A stretch of 64,000 nt of DNA from Toxoplasma gondii ME49 (GCF_000006565.2 NC_031471.1:62001-126000); one strand, 5' to 3'; positions 1 through 13,080 are shown, counted from the first letter of the stretch. Program-made: numbers and translations. The notes: generated from the sequence alone by a model not told the origin.

Positions 1-812
1 CAGTGAACCATCTACTCCCATTAACATTCCTCGTATAAGATGGTGTACTCTCGCGCAGAAATCATCCTCGCTCCTCAGAACAACCCGTCGGCATATACAG
101 GTAGACGGAGCATTTCTTCTGTGGATTTCATCGAAAATCTTAATAAAGCAGCATACTGTGAGGACCTGTTGAATCACACCAAGACAGAATAAATTAGTGG
201 CTCCGGATATGCTACAGAAGGTCCAAAAACTGTTACCGCGGTGGCAACAACTGACAGTGAGTAGCATCGAAGAAGCTACTCACTGTCAGAGCCCCAACAC
301 CAAAATCCAGATCCGAAAAATGCTCCTCATCATCACCCCAAACGCACCTACAATCCCTTGCAGCTCGCTGGACCCATCTTCATGCAATTTGCCAACTCCG
401 CGCACCCCCTCACAAACGGCTCGCGTTTCGTTCTCAGCATCCAAATCCCGACGGCCTACAGCCTTGGACTGAAATCAAGAAACACAGATGGGACGGCAGG
501 GGCCACGCTGTCAACAAATACAGGTGTGTCTGATACAGTGGCCAACGGTCATCGCTTGTCAGCATCTGACCGCCACGTTGTGGCCAGCTACGATATTCAC
601 TCTACATGCATATGCCACCGCACCGCGTGAAAACTGGCAACGATGCGGTCGCCATCAAGAGAACACGTCAAGCTTAATGCAACGGCTATTCCTCTTCCGT
701 TCTCATCCGCCACCCCGTTACCGTCATCACGCTCACACTCCCCTGCAGCATGATTCACTCATTCAACGCCTCAGCCAAGGTATCTCCCCAGCACTGACGC
801 ACACTCGCCTAT
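1..812. other. C/A-rich subtelomere-like DNA, no gene
   Basis: The stretch before the satellite array is rich in C and A on the plus strand, like the satellite DNA to its right. Open frames here are short, overlap one another and have no recognisable domain or splice structure. The only discrete structure seen is the perfect inverted repeat at 251-289. Confidence 0.5.
251..289. repeat. perfect 15-bp inverted repeat (hairpin)
   Basis: The arm CTGACAGTGAGTAGC at 251-265 is followed by a 9-base loop and then by its exact reverse complement at 275-289. A 15-bp perfect stem with a short loop is unlikely by chance in this composition. It could be an extruding cruciform, the core of a small inverted-repeat element or an RNA hairpin. 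The sequence alone does not decide between these. Confidence 0.85.
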
Positions 813-1488
813 AAGGGCCTACAGTCTGTTCATGAAGGCCACAATTCATCACACACCTACAGTTGGCACGTGCGCGACCGACTGAGTCACGTCATGTCCT
901 GCACTCGGTCCGAGTGGCGGACACCCACATCCCCCTCCTGCCCTGTAGACGCAACTCACCTCCAATATACATACCACGCGCAACTGTACCCCACCACGAC
1001 ACCACAGGAGTACAACGGTTGGGGCGCCACACTCGAGTAGACTCATCTCGTCTCAACGTCTCCAGAGAATACACAGAGAGTTTTTGTTCTTCACCAGCGA
1101 GATTGTCGCCACCAGGCACATTGCACGGAACTCACACTACCTCACACGCCTTGTGTCCACGTCTGCAACTCGTTCGTTACCCACACGCTGTACCGTACGT
1201 CCACGACATCNNNNNNNNNNNNNNNNNNNNCAAAAATTCATTTTCCTCGAGTCCGCTGCACCTTCTTCACATTTCGCCTCATTCCGCATCAGCGTGTCAC
1301 CACCCTATTCCCCTGACATCAGACACTCACTTCTTTCTCCTCCAGAGACTCGCCCTCCTCCCACCACGCGCGAATTCGCTGTTGCTGCCGCTGCACCTCC
1401 GAAGACCACCCCACCCCCACGCGACGGGACATGCAGACTCGCTAACTCATCCACGACGTCTCTCCTGAAGTAACACGCACTCTCGAAC
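813..1488. repeat. satellite unit 0, interrupted by an assembly gap
   Basis: This copy matches the start of a unit from about 815 to 1210, then 20 Ns, then the unit's last part from 1231. By comparison with the next unit, the segment equivalent to 1887-2920 is absent, so about 1.03 kb is probably hidden by the gap. Confidence 0.85.
1211..1230. other. assembly gap (20 N)
   Basis: The run of 20 Ns falls inside a satellite unit. The flanks match positions 1886 and 2921 of the next unit, which indicates a placeholder of arbitrary length over a collapsed repeat. Confidence 0.95.
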
Positions 1489-3176
1489 ATGGGCCTACTT
1501 CCTGTTCATGAAGGCCACAATTCATCACACACCTACAGTTGGCACGTGCGCGACCGACTGAGTCACGTCATGTCCTGCACTCGGTCCGAGTGGCGGACAC
1601 CCACATCCCCCTCCTGCCCTGTAGACGCAACTCACCTCCAATATACATACCACGCGCAACTGTACCCCACCACGACACCACAGGAGTACAACGGTTGGGG
1701 CGCCACACTCGAGTAGACTCATCTCGTCTCAACGTCTCCAGAGAATACACAGAGAGTTTTTGTTCTTCACCAGCGAGATTGTCGCCGCCAGGCACATTGC
1801 ACGGAACTCACACTACCTCACACGCCTTGTGTCCACGTCTGCAACTCGTTCGTTACCCACACGCTGTACCGTACGTCCACGACATCATCAACGATGACCA
1901 GGACGCAGCAGCGCAGAGATGCATGTGATGCTAAACGAGTGAAACATTGGCCCATCGTTTTTCTCTCGTCCGCCGGACTGGCAGTCACGTACCGCAGAAC
2001 AGCACCCCTTGCCGACGCCAGCAGCGAGCACGGAGAGAGTATTCACACTCACACGAGCACACAGCGGTGGCAATTCACGAAGCATCGCATCTCTTCTTCG
2101 CATGCCTGATCTGCATCACGTACGATAGATACCACACCGTGCCGTGCTGACAAACTGTGCCGCACAGTCAAACCAACTCTAACCGAAATCGTGAGATTCA
2201 TTTAATTTTAGAGTCATATACACGGATCAGGTTTTCGTTCGTGGGAGCGCACGGGTATGGGTTACCCTAAGAATTGCTTCTGGCGGTGCCTTCCCGTTTC
2301 CAACAAATCCCCTCCGCGTCCGAGCATACGGTCAACAGCTGGTGAATCACACCATTCCATGCTGTGCCTAGAACGCGTGTGCTCTGAACCACATATGGGA
2401 GATTCTGTTTCTACGTCAGCGTGTCGCAGGAACGCGCCGACTCAAACCGTGCCATCGCAAGGCCCTACGCAGCTTCGCCTGGCTAGTATGCAGCGACGGA
2501 TCGCAACGGACGTTCATCTCCCGCCCCGATATGAAAATTCTTAAGGAGCCGTAGACGTCACGTGCAAGCCTCTCTGCATGTTGTTCGGCTCTTTCAGATA
2601 CCTTATCGTCTTTTATTGTATCCGATTCGCATCCCCCCGTCGTACCGCCTGCGGACGACGAGCACGAAGCAACACGCCACCGTATGGTCGCACAAAACCG
2701 ACTACGCGCGTCGTGACCTGTTGCCAAATACCTCAAGGCCCACCCCATTGTACGGCCTCCTCCAACGTCGCATTCAATGATGCGACCCTCTCACGGGGGA
2801 AGTCCCCACTCACTCACCATAACTCTCCACAAGCAATCGCTCGCTCTCGGCTCAACGCTGTCTGGCTCCGACAGCGAACGACCTCTACTGGACGTGCAGT
2901 GGCAACGTAACAACAAACTCCAAAATTCATTTTCCTCGAGTCCGCTGCACCTTCTTCACATTTCGCCTCATTCCGCATCAGCGTGTCACCACCCTATTCC
3001 CCTGACATCAGACACTCACTTCTTTCTCCTCCAGAGACTCGCCCTCCTCCCACCACGCGCGAATTCGCTGTTGCTGCCGCTGCACCTCCGAAGACCACCC
3101 CACCCCACGCGACGGGACATGCAGACTCGCTAACTCATCCACGACGTCTCTCCTGAAGTAACACGCACTCTCGAAC
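1489..3176. repeat. satellite unit 1, with a diverged internal block
   Basis: It is near-identical to the other units at both ends. Between about 2095 and 2720 it carries a diverged version that can still be aligned: the phrase around 2425-2520 is a mutated form of that around 4047-4150. It lacks the TATATAAAT box found in the later units. Confidence 0.9.
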
Positions 3177-4806
3177 ATGGGCCTACTTCCTGTTCATGAA
3201 GGCCACAATTCATCACACACCTACAGTTGGCACGTGCGCGACCGACTGAGTCACGTCATGTCCTGCACTCGGTCCGAGTGGCGGACACCCACATCCCCCT
3301 CCTGCCCTGTAGACGCAACTCACCTCCAATATACATACCACGCGCAACTGTACCCCACCACGACACCACAGGAGTACAACGGTTGGGGCGCCACACTCGA
3401 GTAGACTCATCTCGTCTCAACGTCTCCAGAGAATACACAGAGAGTTTTTGTTCTTCACCAGCGAGATTGTCGCCGCCAGGCACATTGCACGGAACTCACA
3501 CTACCTCACACGCCTTGTGTCCACGTCTGCAACTCGTTCGTTACCCACACGCTGTACCGTACGTCCACGACATCATCAACGATGACCAGGACGCAGCAGC
3601 GCAGAGATGCATGTGATGCTAAACGAGTGAAACATTGGCCCATCGTTTTTCTCTCGTCCGCCGGACTGGCAGTCACGTACCGCAGAACAGCACCCCTTGC
3701 CGGCGCCAGCAGCGAGCACGGAGAGAGTATTCACACTCACACGAGCACACAGCGGTGGCAATCCACGAAGCATCGCACCTTCTCTGCATATGCCTGATCT
3801 GCACGGAGTGCGACACATACAACAACCTCTCATGCACGCCTATTGTATCGCCCACTCAAACCTCCTCTGGTCGAAACCGTGCGGGTTATGAGAGAGCTAT
3901 ATAAATGGAACAGGACTATAGTTCATAGAGTGGACTACTACGAGTAGCCGTACGAGTTGTCTCCAGTTCCGCACCGCTCATATTACCACATGACGTGACA
4001 ACACGCATGCGCTTTGGAGCGTCTTCGCCAGCGCCCTGCCACATGTCCGCGAGTCTCAGGAACGTACCGATTCAGACCGTGCAATCCCAACGCCCTATCC
4101 AGCCTCTCCCTGCTAGTGTGCAACGGCGGACCGCAACGGACGTCCATCTGTTGGCCCCGAATATGACTCCCCGCGAAGTCGTTCGCGGCTTCTGCAAGCC
4201 TTTCAACATGCCGTTCGGATCAGTGAAGCTCGTCCGCGTCCCATTCGATGATCGGAAGCCATTCGCCTAACGTACATTCTGCGGAGCACGCGTAAGAAGC
4301 ACCCCCGCACCATGACGTCGCAAGAAACCGAATACGCATGCCGCCGCCTGTCGCCAAATACCTCAAGGCCCACCCCATTGTACGGCCTCCTCCAACGTCG
4401 CATTCAATGATGCGACCCTCTCACGGGGGAAGTCCCCACTCACTCACCATAACTCTCCACAAGCAATCGCTCGCTCTCGGCTCAACGCTGTCTGGCTCCG
4501 ACAGCGAACGACCTCTACTGGACGTGCAGTGGCAACGTAACAACAAACTCCAAAATTCATTTTCCTCGAGTCCGCTGCACCTTCTTCACATTTCGCCTCA
4601 TTCCGCATCAGCGTGTCACCACCCTATTCACCGGACATCAGACACTCACCTCTTTCTCCTCCAGAGACTCCCCTTCCTCCCACCACGCGCGAATTCGCTG
4701 TTGCTGCCGCTGCACCTCCGAAGACCACCCCACCCCACGCGACGGGACATGCAGACTCGCTAACTCATCCACGACGTCTCTCCTGAAGTAACATGCACTC
4801 TCGAAC
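3177..4806. repeat. satellite unit 2
   Basis: Full-length 1630-base unit. It includes a TATA-like box at 3898-3906 and ends with the T-rich and C-rich tract around 4555-4790. Confidence 0.9.
3898..3906 (+). promoter_or_regulatory. TATA-like box repeated in three satellite units
   Basis: TATATAAAT occurs here and at 5529-5537 and 7153-7161, each followed by the same sequence including ACTATAGTTC. It is absent from unit 1, where this block is diverged. It resembles a TATA element, but apicomplexan promoters often lack one, so any promoter role is speculative. Confidence 0.3.
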
Positions 4807-6429
4807 ATGGGCCTACTTCCTGTTCATGAAGGCCACAATTCATCACACACCTACAGTTGGCACGTGCGCGACCGACTGAGTCACGTCATGTCCTGCACTC
4901 GGTCCGAGTGGCGGACACCCACATCCCCCTCCTGCCCTGTAGACGCAACTCACCTCCAATATACATACCACGCGCAACTGTACCCCACCACGACACCACA
5001 GGAGTACAACGGTTGGGGCGCCACACTCGAGTAGACTCATCTCGTCTCAACGTCTCCAGAAGAATACACAGAGAGTTTTTGTTCTTCACCAGCGAGATTG
5101 TCGCCGCCAGGCACATTGCCCGGAACTCGCTCTACCTCACACGCCTTGTGTCCACGTCTGCAACTCGTTCGTTACCCACACGCTGTACCGTACGTCTACG
5201 ACATCATCAACGATGACCAGGACGCAGCAGCGCAGAGATGCATGTGATGCTAAACGAGTGAAACATTGGCCCATCGTTTTTCTCTCGTCCGCCGGACTGG
5301 CAGTCACGTACCGCAGAACAGCATCCCTCGCCGGCGCCAGCAGCGAGCACGGAGAGAGTATTCACACTCACACGAGCACACAGCGGTGGCAATCCACGAA
5401 GCATCGCACCTTCTCTGCATATGCCTGATCTGCACGGAGTGCGACACATACAACAACCTCTCATGCACGCCTATTGTATCGCCCACTCAAACCTCCTCTG
5501 GTCGAAACCGTGCGGGTTATGAGAGAGCTATATAAATGGAACAGGACTATAGTTCATAGAGTGGACTACTACGGGTAGCCGTACGAGTTGTCTCCAGTTC
5601 CGCACCGCTCATATTACCACATGACGTGACAACACGCATGCGCTTTGGAGCGTCTTCGCCAGCGCCCTGCCACATGTCCGCGAGTCTCAGGAACGTACCG
5701 ATTCAGACCGTGCAATCCCAACGCCCTATCCAGCCTCTCCCTGCTAGTGTGCAACGACGGAACGTAACGAATGTCCATCTATTGGCCCCAAATGTGACTC
5801 CCCACGAATCTGTGCGCTCCACAATCCTCCTTGCACCTTGCCCGGCTTAATCAGATGTATTAACATCCCTCGCTGTATTCGAACGCAGTCTCTCCCACGT
5901 ACCTCCTGTGAAACATGCTCGCAAAGCCGCACGGTGCCGTCTGGTCACAGACGTTCGAATGCACATGCCGCCAGCTGCGACCACATAGCTCAAAGTCCAC
6001 CACGTCGCCTGGCCTCCTTGAATGTCGCATTCGATAGTGCGACCGTCTCACGTGGTTCTTAGCAGCTCACTACAACTCGCCACAAGACATCGCTGGGTTC
6101 CGAGTCGACGCCGTGTGGCTCCGACAGTGATCAACCTCTACTGGACGTGCAGTGGCAACGTAACAACAAACTCCAAAATTCATTTTCCTCGAGTCCGCTG
6201 CACCTTCTTCACATTTCGCCTCATTCCGCATCAGCGTGTCACCACCCTATTCACCGGACATCAGACACTCACCTCTTTCTCCTCCAGAGACTCCCCTTCC
6301 TCCCACCACGCGCGAATTCGCTGTTGCTGCCGCTGCACCTCCGAAGACCACCCCACCCCACGCGACGGGACATGCAGACTCGCTAACTCATCCACGACGT
6401 CTCTCCTGAAGTAACACGCACTCTCGAAC
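4807..6429. repeat. satellite unit 3, with a second diverged block
   Basis: This 1623-base unit matches unit 2 closely to about 5755, departs into a diverged variant to about 6140, then returns to near-identity. A one-base insertion near 5060 shifts the frames that are open in the other units, which argues against coding function. Confidence 0.9.
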
Positions 6430-7957
6430 ATGGGCCTACTTCCTGTTCATGAAGGCCACAATTCATCACACACCTACAGTTGGCACGTGCGCGACCGACT
6501 GAGTCACGTCATGTCCTGCACTCGGTCCGAGTGGCGGACACCCACATCCCCCTCCTGCCCTGTAGACGCAACTCACCTCCAATATACATACCACGCGCAA
6601 CTGTACCCCACCACGACACCACAGGAGTACAACGGTTGGGGCGCCACACTCGAGTAGACTCATCTCGTCTCAACGTCTCCAGAGAATACACAGAGAGTTT
6701 TTGTTCTTCACCAGCGAGATTGTCGCCGCCAGGCACATTGCACGGAACTCACACTACCTCACACGCCTTGTGTCCACGTCTGCAACTCGTTCGTTACCCA
6801 CACGCTGTACCGTACGTCCACGACATCATCAACGATGACCAGGACGCAGCAGCGCAGAGATGCATGTGATGCTAAACGAGTGAAACATTGGCCCATCGTT
6901 TTTCTCTCGTCCGCCGGACTGGCAGTCACGTACCGCAGAACAGCACCCCTTGCCGGCGCCAGCAGCGAGCACGGAGAGAGTATTCACACTCACACGCGAG
7001 CACACAGCGGTGGCAATCCACGAAGCATCGCACCTTCTCTGCATATGCCTGATCTGCACGGAGTGCGACACATACAACAACCTCTCATGCACGCCTATTG
7101 TATCGCCCACTCAAACCTCCTCTGGTCGAAACCGTGCGGGTTATGAGAGAGCTATATAAATGGAACAGGACTATAGTTCATAGAGTGGACTACTACGAGT
7201 AGCCGTACGAGTTGTCTCCAGTTCCGCACCGCTCATATTACCACATGACGTGACAACACGCATGCGCTTTGGAGCGTCTTCGCCAGCGCCCTGCCACATG
7301 TCCGCGAGTCTCAGGAACGTACCGATTCAGACCGTGCAATCCCAACGCCCTATCCAGCCTCTCCCTGCTAGTGTGCAACGGCGGACCGCAACGGACGTCC
7401 ATCTGTTGGCCCCGAATATGACTCCCCGCGAAGTCGTTCGCGGCTTCTGCAAGCCTTTCAACATGCCGTTCGGATCCGTGAAGCTCGTCCGCGTCCCATG
7501 CGATGATCGGAAGCCATTCGCCTAACGTACATTCTGCGGAGCACGCGTAAGAAGCACCCCCGCACCATGACGTCGCAAGAAACCGAATACGCATGCCGCC
7601 GCCTGTCGCCAAATACCTCAAGGCCCACCCCATTGTACGGCCTCCTCCAACGTCGCATTCAATGATGCGACCCTCTCACGGGGGAAGTCCCCACTCACTC
7701 ACCATAACTCTCCACAAGCAATCGCTCGCTCTCGGCTCAACGCTGTCTGGCTCCGACAGCGAACGACCTCTACTGGACGTGCAGTGGCAACGTAACAACA
7801 AACTCCAAAATTCATTTTCCTCGAGTCCGCTGCACCTTCTTCACATTTCGCCTCATTCCGCATCAGCGTGTCACCACCCTATTCACCGGACATCAGACAC
7901 TCACCTCTTTCTCCTCCAGAGACTCCCCTTCCTCCCACCACGCGCGAATTCGCTGTC
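6430..7957. repeat. satellite unit 4, truncated at its right end
   Basis: It is near-identical to unit 2 until about 7957, where the sequence leaves the repeat and enters different C/A-rich DNA. This marks the right edge of the array. Confidence 0.88.
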
Positions 7958-8534
7958 GCTGACGCTCGCCTGACACTCTTGCAACGTCTTCTGCTAATTC
8001 TCTGCCTCATCTGCAACAGCTCCTCAACACCGGAACAGATTGGTCCCACAAGTGCTCACTGCCTGCGCATCAGGGCCATAATCCCTCGAGCGCTCCCTAA
8101 TGTCACATATGCGGACGTCTACCTCATATCACGTCTGGTGCACAGTCCCAATGACAGGCATTCGTTCCCTCCTCCTGCACTGTGGCCGCAACGCACATCC
8201 AGCATCAACAGAGCACGCAGTTGTGCCCCTTGCTGGTACTTTGTGTCGCACGCTCGAGAACAACTCTGGCCAAACTTGCAAGCTTCCTTAGAAAGTCATC
8301 AAGACGGTATAAGGCACCCCACGGAGTGCTCTAGTACGAGTCGCTTTATGAGTTGCCTTCGGCCCCGCGTCGCCGATTTCAGGAAATGCAATGCAACGCC
8401 CCCCGCCTACCGATTTAATCTGTAGAAAGACACCATGTAACGCCACGCGTGGAACGAACGCAAGATAGTGGAAATCTCACAGCCTTCCCTCCTCCACTGC
8501 AGCGGCCCACCGCGATGGCACAGACACACCACTT

Positions 8535-8978
8535 GACCCCATCCAGCACCACCATTAATCACGCTTCTGAAACGCAACCACAACCCTATCAGAAAAACGT
8601 GCTCCCTTCCCGACTCGGCGGGTCCACGTTCATGATCAGCGATGTCTCTATATTGGAGACGGGCCTGTCCTCAGTGAGATGAAGCCTCAAATTCCGTACC
8701 AGATCCATCTGATGATGGGGAACAGGTAGCGCCCAGCCAGTCCTTCTATAAATGTGTCGAGCCACAGATCACTCACAATACAGTGTTGGCGACGTTTTTG
8801 CTCAAGACCAACGCACGAAAAAAGATCAAGCGCCCCCACAATACCGCCTTCCGCGCTACGATGTCTCGCATATGATGCCAACAAGCAAGACACGTCAGGG
8901 TAAAGGTGCCAACACGCAGCGGCTCCTGTCATTCTGGTTGATGCCTCCCTACTGACAGTATGTCGGCCTCACGTTCGG
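8535..8978. repeat. direct repeat, left copy (~444 bp)
   Basis: The segment is essentially identical to 10303-10746, 1768 bases to the right. Identity begins at GACCCCATCCAGC and fades after TGTCGGCCTCAC. The copies contain matching short frames in both directions, which are not supported as genes. Confidence 0.92.
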
Positions 8979-9541
8979 TATGTTTCACACAAATCCTCCG
9001 CTGTTGCCTAACAGCAGATTTCATCGAAGACATCCGAAAAGAACTCGTCTCCTCTGCCTAAGGAAACTGCAACAAACAATATCAGACCCTGTAATTGACT
9101 GTCTTGCCAGACACATTCTTACACCCGTGGCTCACTCCCATGCTGCGATCCGTCGCTGACACCGGCCACCAAGATGACCTCGTTTTCTTTTTCTATCATC
9201 AACACTGCGAAGTCAGCACAAGGATGAACAGTGAAATGGGCGCCTACGGACTACCGAGAAAGTCCAGAATCCACGCTGTAGTATAAGACAAGAGGACTCA
9301 TCCCATACACTTAGAAGGATCCGCCTATCTCTGTCACACAGACAGTCCTTGGCGCGGAGCCTCAACGCAAGATATCACAACCTCTCTCGGAGGTCGAATC
9401 AATAGCACTCATCCTCTCACTGATAGTTATACGACATTCCTGTTAACAGTCATGTTCTCTGCGTCTCCCCGCAACCCACGAACGAAACAGACACCTACTA
9501 AGCCCATCCTCATGTATTGAGCCAGAACACGCTCCTAATCG

Positions 9542-9565
9542 ACTAGTCAGCCATTAGTGACTAGT
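9542..9565. repeat. short inverted repeat
   Basis: ACTAGTCA and TGACTAGT are perfect 8-bp arms around an 8-base spacer. It may be a chance palindrome or a protein-binding site. Confidence 0.5.
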
Positions 9566-10274
9566 GGTCACAGACGCATGTCTCGCAGTTAAGTAGTGGC
9601 ACAAGCCGTCCACACCAGCATTAAACGTCTCCCCACTGCAACGACACTATCCCTCGCTATCTGAATTTATCGAACATTGACGGCACGCTCGCCACACACA
9701 ATGTACCCAGCAACAACACCGCATGTCAACGACAACCGTTAGTCAAGCACTAAGTTAGGACGTTACAGAAAACGGCCGTAACGCGCTGCTGCTTCGTCCG
9801 TCCACTCCGTCTGAACCGCAGGCCAACACTGCAGTGGAACACCCCGAATCGACCGCCAACGATTAGAACAGCCGGCGCAAACACACCCGCACAAGCGTGC
9901 GTCCATGAAGATAGACAAAACGGGACGTCTTTTCTGCATAGGCACTACCCACACAATTTGCAATGGAGGCACCCTATAGCCAAAGACTTCTGGAGTGTTC
10001 CACCCTCACACACATCCGTGGACAACAACCGTGGGAATTCAACAAAATCACGAAGTGGGCGTCAGCCGTGTGCTGATGTGTGCTGCAATGAAATGCCTGT
10101 CATGTCTCTGCCACTCTCTACGAAGCTGCCTCGCAATCCGCGCATACATTCTTTAGCTGCAGGAACGCAGCCCACCATATTCTGCCGGGAACCCATGCGC
10201 CATAGCGACCATCAACGAGATCCCCCCTTCAGCGGTCATCGCAAACCGGTCCAGTGAGATGCTACACGAACACG

Positions 10275-10295
10275 CACACACACACACACACACAC
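10275..10295. repeat. (CA)n microsatellite
   Basis: About ten CA units in a row end only a few bases before the right copy of the 444-bp duplication, close to its breakpoint. Confidence 0.9.
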
Positions 10296-10302
10296 GTCGC
10301 TC

Positions 10303-10746
10303 GACCCCATCCAGCACCACCATTAATCACGCTTCTGAAACGCAACCACAACCCTATCAGAAAAACGTGCTCCCTTCCCGACTCGGCGGGTCCACGTTCA
10401 TGATCAGCGATGTCTCTATATTGGAGACGGGCCTGTCCTCAGTGAGATGAAGCCTCAAATTCCGTACCAGATCCATCTGATGATGGGGAACAGGTAGCGC
10501 CCAGCCAGTCCTTCTATAAATGTGTCGAGCCACAGATCACTCACAATACAGTGTTGGCGACGTTTTTGCTCAAGACCAACGCACGAAAAAAGATCAAGCG
10601 CCCCCACAATACCGCCTTCCGCGCTACGATGTCTCGCATATGATGCCAACAAGCAAGACACGTCAGGGTAAAGGTGCCAACACGCAGCGGCTCCTGTCAT
10701 TCTGGTTGATGCCTCCCTACTGACAGTATGTCGGCCTCACTTTCGG
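10303..10746. repeat. direct repeat, right copy (~444 bp)
   Basis: Second copy of the 8535-8978 segment. The near-identity implies recent duplication or gene conversion; the flanks on both sides differ between the copies. Confidence 0.92.
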
Positions 10747-12829
10747 TGTTGTTCAGACATATCGTCCGCTGTTGCCTAACAGCATAGTCCGTGCGAGTCT
10801 CGTCAGCAGTGATGTTCAACTCTGCCGCAACACACTCTGTACCGGATCAAATACGTCACAGCTGACGCTCGATTGCCAAAACTGCTATCCCCTAAACGTG
10901 GAACCTCTCCTCCCGAAGGGTCTCTGCCCCACACGCTGACCGCAGGCAAGCTTCCATGGCTGACTTGCTTGGACGTCACAGGGACCCATTCGTCAGGCGT
11001 TGCACAGTTGACTTACAGTCTGATCGCGGGACCCAAACATCCACGTTGTTAGCTACGTGAACGAAATATAGCAGCAATACTCGACTCGATTCTACAGGTC
11101 ATCAATCGAGACGGCAACGCAGAAGACACGCTGACTCTCCTCACCGATCAGGAGAGCGCATCCTCATGGAGGATACCACATGCCACCTCTAAATCTCTCG
11201 AGATGCTGCACGCCCCTTCCTCCACTGTGACAAGCTGTTCGGCGTCCATGAACGCCCTCATTAAAGACAGAACAAGTAAAGCATATCCACAGGCCCACCA
11301 AACCTGGTGTCTCTGCACGAGTGTGCTACTATCCTCATGGATATGCTCGCGCCACAGTCAATTCTGCCCGCGGCAGGTACCAACGAACAAAACATACACA
11401 TCTACTGTCAGTCCTCCTGCAATAGCGGGAGTCCTCACGTGCATATTCCGATCTGCTCCTAAAAACCAACCCGCCGGAACATACACGTGGATGGAGTCAT
11501 CCTGCCTAAGATCATTCATCTCGAGCCATATGCAAAGCGCATACTGATTTAACCTGCAGAAGCACAACAAATCATACCTAGTACGTCGCATTGATGCCCA
11601 CCAGCATTGGTAATGGTAGCTTTCCAATCTCTCCTGTCACCCGTCTGCCTACCCTGGCAGCCCCTAGACGTCGAAACGGTGTCCACGCCCTCATCCGAGC
11701 AGCCGGCTCCAGATGGTGCGCATCATTATCCTCATCAAGCTCACGTACAAAACTCCTACCTCCTTGGTCCCATTTGCATACGATTGGCCACCACCCAACC
11801 AAGGAAATCGCGTTCCGCTCTCGACACTAGATGTCTGACTACTTACAACCGTATTCTGCAAAGGGAATGCACACTGGCAAGACAAAAGCCATATAGTGGA
11901 CGCATCAAGGTCCATATGAGACGGTGCGTAAACGGGAACTCCTTGTTACCGTAGGAGCATCTCCTTGTAACTAACCAAACCATTTCCTCCCAACGCAGAT
12001 TTCACCGCCCCGCGGACGACCTGACATTGATAAGCATGCTTTCTCGTGACCACGCTTCACCAAGTGCAACAACACCTCTGTCTCGCCGCTAACAAGTACA
12101 TCTCGCCTCTCACACAGTTCATCGAATACACGCGCCAAATTGCGCTGGAACCCCAGATCGTACTCAGCCCTTGATATATCGGTTCTTTTGCCCGGTCCTT
12201 CATTGCGCCCACCGGTGTCTCTTGCACAGACGTTCTACAATACGTCCGCACTTCCATGCATGAGCCTGAATAAGCTGCCTCCCTCAGCTACCGTCCACTG
12301 TCGCCAACATGACCCTGCCAATGCTCCTGAGTCATTCTCGGGCGCACGCACAGCCTCTTCAAAGCACTGGCACACACTTTCCCTCATTGTCCAGACATTT
12401 TGGAGCAAAACCACAATCCATCAGACACCGCAGGGTGAGAGACTTGCGACCGTCTTCCGCACGCCTGCTCACAAATTTGGCTACAAGTGCAGCCGCCCGA
12501 CCCCTCTCTTCCTCTCACATTCCAAGAAGAGCATATCCCACAACCAGTCACGGCGTCACTGTCCCCAGCAATTCCACAGCGGCTGCATACTTGCGTCATA
12601 TGTTTGCCTTCTAGATCGCCGTGCATACGTAGACGGATGTCCTCAAAACGACCACAGTAAAGTCCATAGTGGTTTGTCAACAACCCTCTTTCCACCACTG
12701 CGCCTAATCCCAAAAGTAGCTACTTCATATTGAGCAGCACATCCACACTCGCACCGTTCGGCATCCACAAGCTGTGCTCAGTAACCACAATCATACAAAC
12801 GCCACACAGCATGGGGGCACTAAATGATG

Positions 12830-13080
12830 CACATCACGCTAAAAGAGTGTGAAGTAGCCTCACGACGGCATTGCACTCTCCGTGGCCTCTTATCACGCAC
12901 TGCAGTAGAAGTCCTCCCAGCGAAAGCTGGCGGAGAGGGAGGATGGAGCCATCTAACTCCCCCAAAAGACCATGACGGTCGAAGGCACGTTGTCATGGTT
13001 CGCACAGGCGTCGCCTGCAAAACACGCTACAACGTCAAACTTAAATTGAATTTTCCTAGACTGTTCCGTGCCAAACTGCA
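12830..13080. repeat. diverged relic of the satellite unit
   Basis: The series around 12835-12860 and 13025-13070 follows the order of the satellite unit (the GCTAAACGAGTG-like and AAATTCATTTTCCT-like landmarks) with many substitutions. It appears to be an old fragment of the 813-7957 family. Confidence 0.45.

Larger units (their letters stand above)
813..7957. repeat. tandem satellite array, ~1.62-1.69 kb units
   Basis: Five head-to-tail copies, the first and last incomplete, begin near 813, 1489, 3177, 4807 and 6430. Full periods are 1688, 1630 and 1623 bases. Identity between units is very high over most of their length. It lapses at 2095-2720 in the second unit and about 5755-6140 in the third, where related but clearly older sequence is present. 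T. gondii is known to carry satellite families and composite subtelomeric repeats (Sat350/Sat680 and TgIRE). I infer membership of that class but cannot assign a family by eye. The open frames inside look incidental, because a 1-base insertion in the 4807 unit changes the longest repeated frame. Confidence 0.93.

Noticed and set aside
1539..1928. 129-residue frame repeated in several satellite units
   Set aside because: It is broken by a 1-base insertion in the 4807 unit, has no domain, and overlaps equally repeated frames on the other strand.
7868..8425. 185-residue open frame at the array edge
   Set aside because: It starts inside a satellite unit and runs into unrelated DNA, so it is accidental.
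12140..12733. 197-residue open frame
   Set aside because: Low-complexity Pro/Ser/His/Thr composition follows the C/A bias of the DNA; no domain or splice support.
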